Assembly: GCA_021234155.1 (NCBI GenBank)
Contig: JAJEKV010000030.1
Coordinates: forward strand, 17,288,003-17,352,002
DNA length: 64,000 nt
Direction: 5' to 3'
Source: Isoetes taiwanensis
Taxonomy: Eukaryota; Streptophyta; Lycopodiopsida; Isoetales; Isoetaceae
Part shown: piece by piece, positions 62,161 through 64,000 of the stretch
Layout of the letters: each line of letters begins with the position of its first letter
How positions within the stretch are numbered: the first letter of the stretch is position 1
Notes under the pieces: generated by a model
What the model saw: the letters and a program-made list of their open reading frames with translations, nothing else
Databases searched by the model: none
Told to the model about the DNA's origin: nothing
Translations under genes and position numbers: made by a program

Positions 62161-62590
62161 TCGCGGACACAGCTCGATTCAACCGTCGATCGCCCTTCCC
62201 CCCCCTCGTGCGGAGACGAGAGGAAACTGGCTTGATCATATGTCATGTGGCCGAGAATGATGACATCCATGTCCGGCGTGGAGAAACGGCCCTTCTAGTT
62301 CCTGTGTAATGAGCTGGATTATATGTTGGGACATCGGGGGACATCTAGCCAAGTAATCGCGGACAAGTTGACCAGGGCCATGGTGCCCAATGGCTGCTGA
62401 ATCAGGTTTCTCCGTCTAATAAGTTGGCGCCACCACTGCCTTCTTCTCAAATGATTGTCTCTAAGCAGCTGGAGATCTTTGGGGGGGAGGAACAAGAGCA
62501 CGATCAGAGGCTTAAGGGGGATCAGCAGGTTCTGCAAGTGTAGCAAGATCAGCAGGATCAGGTGGAACATCAGCATGAGCAGGACCAAAG

Positions 62591-63154
62591 ATGATTAGCG
62601 TGATCGATGATCGCGGAAGTCCAGCCCAAAGGAACAGTGCTTCGTGGAAGCCCATTTCCTGGCGTAAGCAGAAATCCACGCCCAAGAGATCCGGCCCGGC
62701 AAAGCCTCCTAGGAGACAAGCTGAGAGAGATGCAACCAAGGAGACAGACAAGCATGGGAATAAGCGGAAGCCGAAGGAAGGGGAGCCCAGTATTAGATAT
62801 GGTGGCCTTAAGAAGATAAAGGGTGCTTCTCTTGGCATCCAAGCTTTACGGGAGATTAGGTACTGGCAGGCACGCACCCAGCCAATGGTGAGGTACGACA
62901 TGCAGGCCATCATTGAGAGGAGGAAGGAATCAAGGAAGAAGAGGAGGGAGAGAGCACCGGATTATATTCCGATGGTGGAGGAGGAGGTGAACAGAATCCA
63001 AGCAGAGGCCTTGGATATACTACAAGAGGCAACAGAGGCTCATCTAGTCAGCCTCTTCGAGGACAGTGTCCGTTGTTGTGTGCACAGAGGACGTGTTACT
63101 GTGCAGGACAGGGACTATGCCTTAGCTAGATACTTCCGTGGATGCCTCCCTTAG
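62591..63154 (+). CDS. Divergent histone H3-fold protein with CENH3-like features
   Basis: An intact 187-residue frame from an ATG, with an in-frame stop at 62576 upstream. Residues 1-80 are a basic tail (KSTPKRSGPAKPPRRQ, KHGNKRKPKEGEP) without the ARTKQTARKS start of canonical H3. From residue 84 the H3 fold is clear: QALREIRYWQ (alpha-N), RYDMQAIIERRK (alpha-1), AEALDILQEATEAHLVSLFE (alpha-2), then CCVHRGRVTVQDRDYALARY and FRG. Equivalents of H3 Asp106, His113, Arg116, Thr118, Asp123 and Leu126 are kept; Arg129 is Tyr. VNR.xAEAL.xLQEATE resembles plant CENH3 (VNRWTAEAL.aLQEA) more than canonical FQSSAVMALQEA. About 13 extra residues (ESRKKRRERAPDYIPMVEE) enlarge loop 1, the region that also differs in CENH3. 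It could be a centromeric-type variant, a virus-type histone or a decayed copy. The H3-fold assignment is strong, the subtype open. Confidence 0.85.
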   Translation: MISVIDDRGSPAQRNSASWKPISWRKQKSTPKRSGPAKPPRRQAERDATKETDKHGNKRKPKEGEPSIRYGGLKKIKGASLGIQALREIRYWQARTQPMVRYDMQAIIERRKESRKKRRERAPDYIPMVEEEVNRIQAEALDILQEATEAHLVSLFEDSVRCCVHRGRVTVQDRDYALARYFRGCLP

Positions 63155-63304
63155 GAGCCTTTTGTAACCCGTTTTCGGTTAATAATATATGAGTGTTTTA
63201 ATATTTTCTCTCTTTATGCTTACATTTTAGTTCTCGTTATATGTTGAGGTTTTGTATTTATTTGCTATTCTATTTATTGAGGCTGTGTATTCATTTACTA
63301 GTGT
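63155..63304. other. Probable 3' region of the H3-like gene
   Basis: AT-rich, with cggttaataatatatgag just after the stop codon, which may include a polyadenylation signal. Nothing else is supported. Confidence 0.35.
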
Positions 63305-63535
63305 TGACCGTGGCCAAGGTGCGAAAATGACTATTCCACATTCTGTGGGAAGGTCTATTTCGCACTGTCGCTACGGTGCGAAAGTAATAGTTCCTAACTT
63401 TTTGAAGGGTGCAATTTCGCACCATGACTACAGTGCGAAATAGACTGTTCCACACGCTGTGTGGGGGCCATTTTCGCATCGTGGATACGTTCAGTCATTT
63501 TACTCATACAACGTGCCGGGGTGCGAAAATGTGCG
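63305..63535. repeat. Palindromic repeat array 3
   Basis: Five units spaced about 50-60 bp: gaccgtggccaaggtgcgaa (63304), tttcgcactgtcgctacggt...gcgaaa (63358-63383), tttcgcaccatgactacagt...gcgaaa (63415-63440), attttcgcatcgtggatacg (about 63473) and ccggggtgcgaaaatg (63515). The linkers also share ctattcca/tgttccac and tgtgggaag/tgtgtgggg. It separates the H3-like gene from the next frame. Confidence 0.88.
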
Positions 63536-63679
63536 GTAGATAGATGGATCACATGTATCACTTATGGTTACATCCTTATAACTAGAGGATGTCTGAAATA
63601 TTCTAGTAACAGAATTTATAACTCATATAAGAGGCATAACATATATGAATGAAGCAGTTCATTCACACTCGAGCTCGTC

Positions 63680-63919
63680 ATGAGCAGGTGGTTGAGTGAT
63701 GCTATTAAGCTCATAGGCGCCGCGCTCTGGAACCCAATCAAGGTGGATAACAACACGATCTCGGAGGAAGAACGAGTTTGACCCGTAGTTATTCCATCTA
63801 GCCAGGGAGCAAGGGGGATACCCCTCTGCTTGCATCTAACAAGATCATTAAATGTCATAGAGCAAGTAATGGAGTTTATATCTTTGGGACGAAGAGGCAA
63901 GGTAGACCCCTTGGAATGA
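63680..63919 (+). pseudogene. Short unknown frame after array 3, with one in-frame stop
   Basis: From an ATG the frame reads MSRWLSDAIKLIGAALWNPI, then KVDNNTISEEERV, an in-frame TGA at 63779, then VVIPSSQGARGIPLCLHLTR and SLNVIEQVMEFISLGRRGKV to a stop at 63917. The same frame stays open for 45 codons beyond the TGA, as expected for one protein with a nonsense change. Its position directly after a palindromic array matches the other genes of the block. No family is recognised. Further exons may lie beyond the window edge. Confidence 0.4.
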
Positions 63920-64000
63920 GAAGATGAGACCGAGACATAGCAAATGGATGCCTTCTGCATTGAATGGAGCTGTACTTATATCGAACAAAATTATTGACAT

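Noticed and set aside
59418-63535. CRISPR-like appearance of the palindromic arrays
   Set aside because: The linkers are related to each other and are not unique spacers, the host is a plant, and no cas-type gene is present.
58076-63919. Bacterial origin of the gene block
   Set aside because: GT-AG introns, an H3 fold and a BAH-like domain are eukaryotic or eukaryote-virus features; no ribosome-binding sites or operon-style spacing are seen.

Overview
This is nuclear DNA of a land plant. Support comes from GT-AG introns, fragments of plant multigene families (pentatricopeptide-repeat proteins, ECA-type Ca2+-ATPase, ABCC transporter, PP7 phosphatase, SOFL, NDR1/HIN1-like), and a Mutator-like transposon with a perfect 9-bp target duplication. 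Long AT-rich gene-poor spacers, many decayed gene pieces and a LINE with a CCFVDF...TAPRDILW / GCPLSPTLF reverse transcriptase suggest a large repeat-rich genome. A non-flowering plant (fern, lycophyte or gymnosperm) is my guess, but the sequence does not settle it.

Layout. 0-12 kb holds remnants of host genes: part of an ABCC transporter (minus), a 2.48-kb MULE, part of an ECA Ca2+-ATPase, and the C-terminal half of a PP7-like phosphatase. 12-20 kb holds dispersed repeats and a 5'-truncated LINE. 20-31 kb is a repeat zone with tandem duplications and two large arrays built on AGATTC; a SOFL-like gene sits between the arrays. 31-53 kb is mostly non-coding, with a perfect 39-bp inverted repeat, PPR fragments, two more LINE 3' ends and several foldback elements. 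At 53.6-54.4 kb lies the clearest intact host gene, a LEA_2/NDR1-HIN1-like membrane protein.

The most unusual part is 58-64 kb. At least four coding units lie on the plus strand. They are a spliced 334-residue protein with a BAH-like N-terminus, a long acidic protein of unknown function interrupted by stops and frameshifts, a divergent histone H3-fold protein (62591-63154) preceded by a decayed reading frame, and a short unknown frame at the window edge. The three spaces between these units hold related arrays of a palindrome, TTCGCACCGT-AGCC-ACGGTGCGAA. I did not see this palindrome elsewhere in the window. The combination of short-intron genes, chromatin-type proteins, one coding strand and a shared intergenic palindrome looks like a transferred or endogenised block, for example from a large DNA virus or another giant mobile element. 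No viral hallmark gene is visible, so that origin is a hypothesis.

The H3-like protein and the BAH-like protein would both act on chromatin if expressed. The other host-type genes are unrelated fragments and form no pathway.
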